The position numbers were made by a program, and so were the translations under genes. Shown here piece by piece: positions 6,092-6,412 of a stretch of DNA of 6,412 nucleotides (position 1 is its first letter; every line of letters starts with the position of its first letter). This DNA is from Bacteroidia bacterium (GTDB lineage: Bacteria; Bacteroidota; Bacteroidia; Chitinophagales; Saprospiraceae), in assembly GCA_030431945.1 (NCBI GenBank), contig JAUIIF010000274.1:1-6412 (forward strand), written 5' to 3'. Below the pieces are notes generated by a model. The model was not told the DNA's origin. It searched no databases and was given only the letters and a program-made list of their open reading frames with translations.

Positions 6092-6412
6092 TTGATTATC
6101 ATTCGTATTCTGGCCTACCTGATCGGTGCTTTCGGGGTCATCGGCACCCTGCTTCCCTTTCTGACCTACGACGACTACTGGATTCGGGGGTTCGACTACC
6201 CGCGCCAACAGCTCATCTTTGTGCTTACGGTAGCCGCAGTACTGTGGATCATTTCAAATAAAGACTGGGATCGTTACGATTACGTCATCTCGGTGGTGCT
6301 TATTCTGTGCACGCTTTATCAGACCTACCGCATGTTGCCCTACAGCAGCCTCTGGCAGAAACAAGCTAAAACGGCCGTGGCGGAAGTGACACCGGACACG
6401 GAACTCAGCCTG
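6092..6412 (+). CDS. Membrane protein, probable endonuclease/exonuclease/phosphatase family (C-terminus off the right edge)
   Basis: The open frame gives 107 residues to the window edge with no stop. Three hydrophobic helices can be read: about 5-24 (ILAYLIGAFGVIGTLLPFL), about 40-55 (QLIFVLTVAAVLWIIS) and about 63-78 (YDYVISVVLILCTLYQTY). They are followed by YRMLPYSSLWQKQA and a charged linker ending TPDTELSL. I recognise this layout from Bacteroidota proteins in which three N-terminal helices precede an endonuclease/exonuclease/phosphatase catalytic domain; the catalytic part would lie beyond the edge, so this is inference. No in-frame ATG exists between the TAA at 6080 and the first helix; the best start is TTG at 6092, with ATT codons right after it as less likely alternatives. 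The first in-frame ATG lies past the third helix and would remove all of them. Confidence 0.6.
   Translation, partial: MIIIRILAYLIGAFGVIGTLLPFLTYDDYWIRGFDYPRQQLIFVLTVAAVLWIISNKDWDRYDYVISVVLILCTLYQTYRMLPYSSLWQKQAKTAVAEVTPDTELSL

Overview
The window looks like chromosomal DNA of a Bacteroidota bacterium, most plausibly a Saprospiria/Lewinella-type marine relative. This rests on three things: a very long secreted beta-helix plus HYR/Ig-like repeat protein whose signal peptide ends in the phylum-typical 'A-Q', starts that lack Shine-Dalgarno sequences (one has an A-tract leader instead), and the style of the TilS and membrane-protein sequences. The lineage is inferred from protein style, not from a marker gene.

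Layout: (1) Positions 1-2744, minus strand: the N-terminal 914 codons of a large secreted surface protein whose C-terminus lies off the left edge. It has a signal peptide, a right-handed beta-helix, then HYR/Ig-like repeats, one of which appears to be split by a roughly 220-residue jelly-roll-like insertion. (2) Positions 2745-3002: an AT-rich divergent intergenic region with weak promoter candidates and a perfect 7-bp inverted repeat. (3) Positions 3003-3608 and 3686-5014, plus strand: two tRNA anticodon-loop modification genes in tandem, miaE (hydroxylation of the modified A37) and tilS (lysidine at C34 of tRNA-Ile). (4) Positions 5024-5911, minus strand: an MBL-fold metallohydrolase that converges on tilS with only 9 bp between the stop codons; a stem-loop spans both stops. 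(5) Positions 5912-6091: a second divergent spacer. (6) Positions 6092-6412, plus strand: the start of a three-helix membrane protein, probably an endonuclease/exonuclease/phosphatase-family protein, cut by the right edge and apparently starting at TTG.

The only visible functional link between neighbours is miaE-tilS. I see no mobile element, CRISPR array, RNA gene or defence system. I do not see a convincing new multi-gene system; the most unusual item is the domain architecture and composition of the large surface protein.
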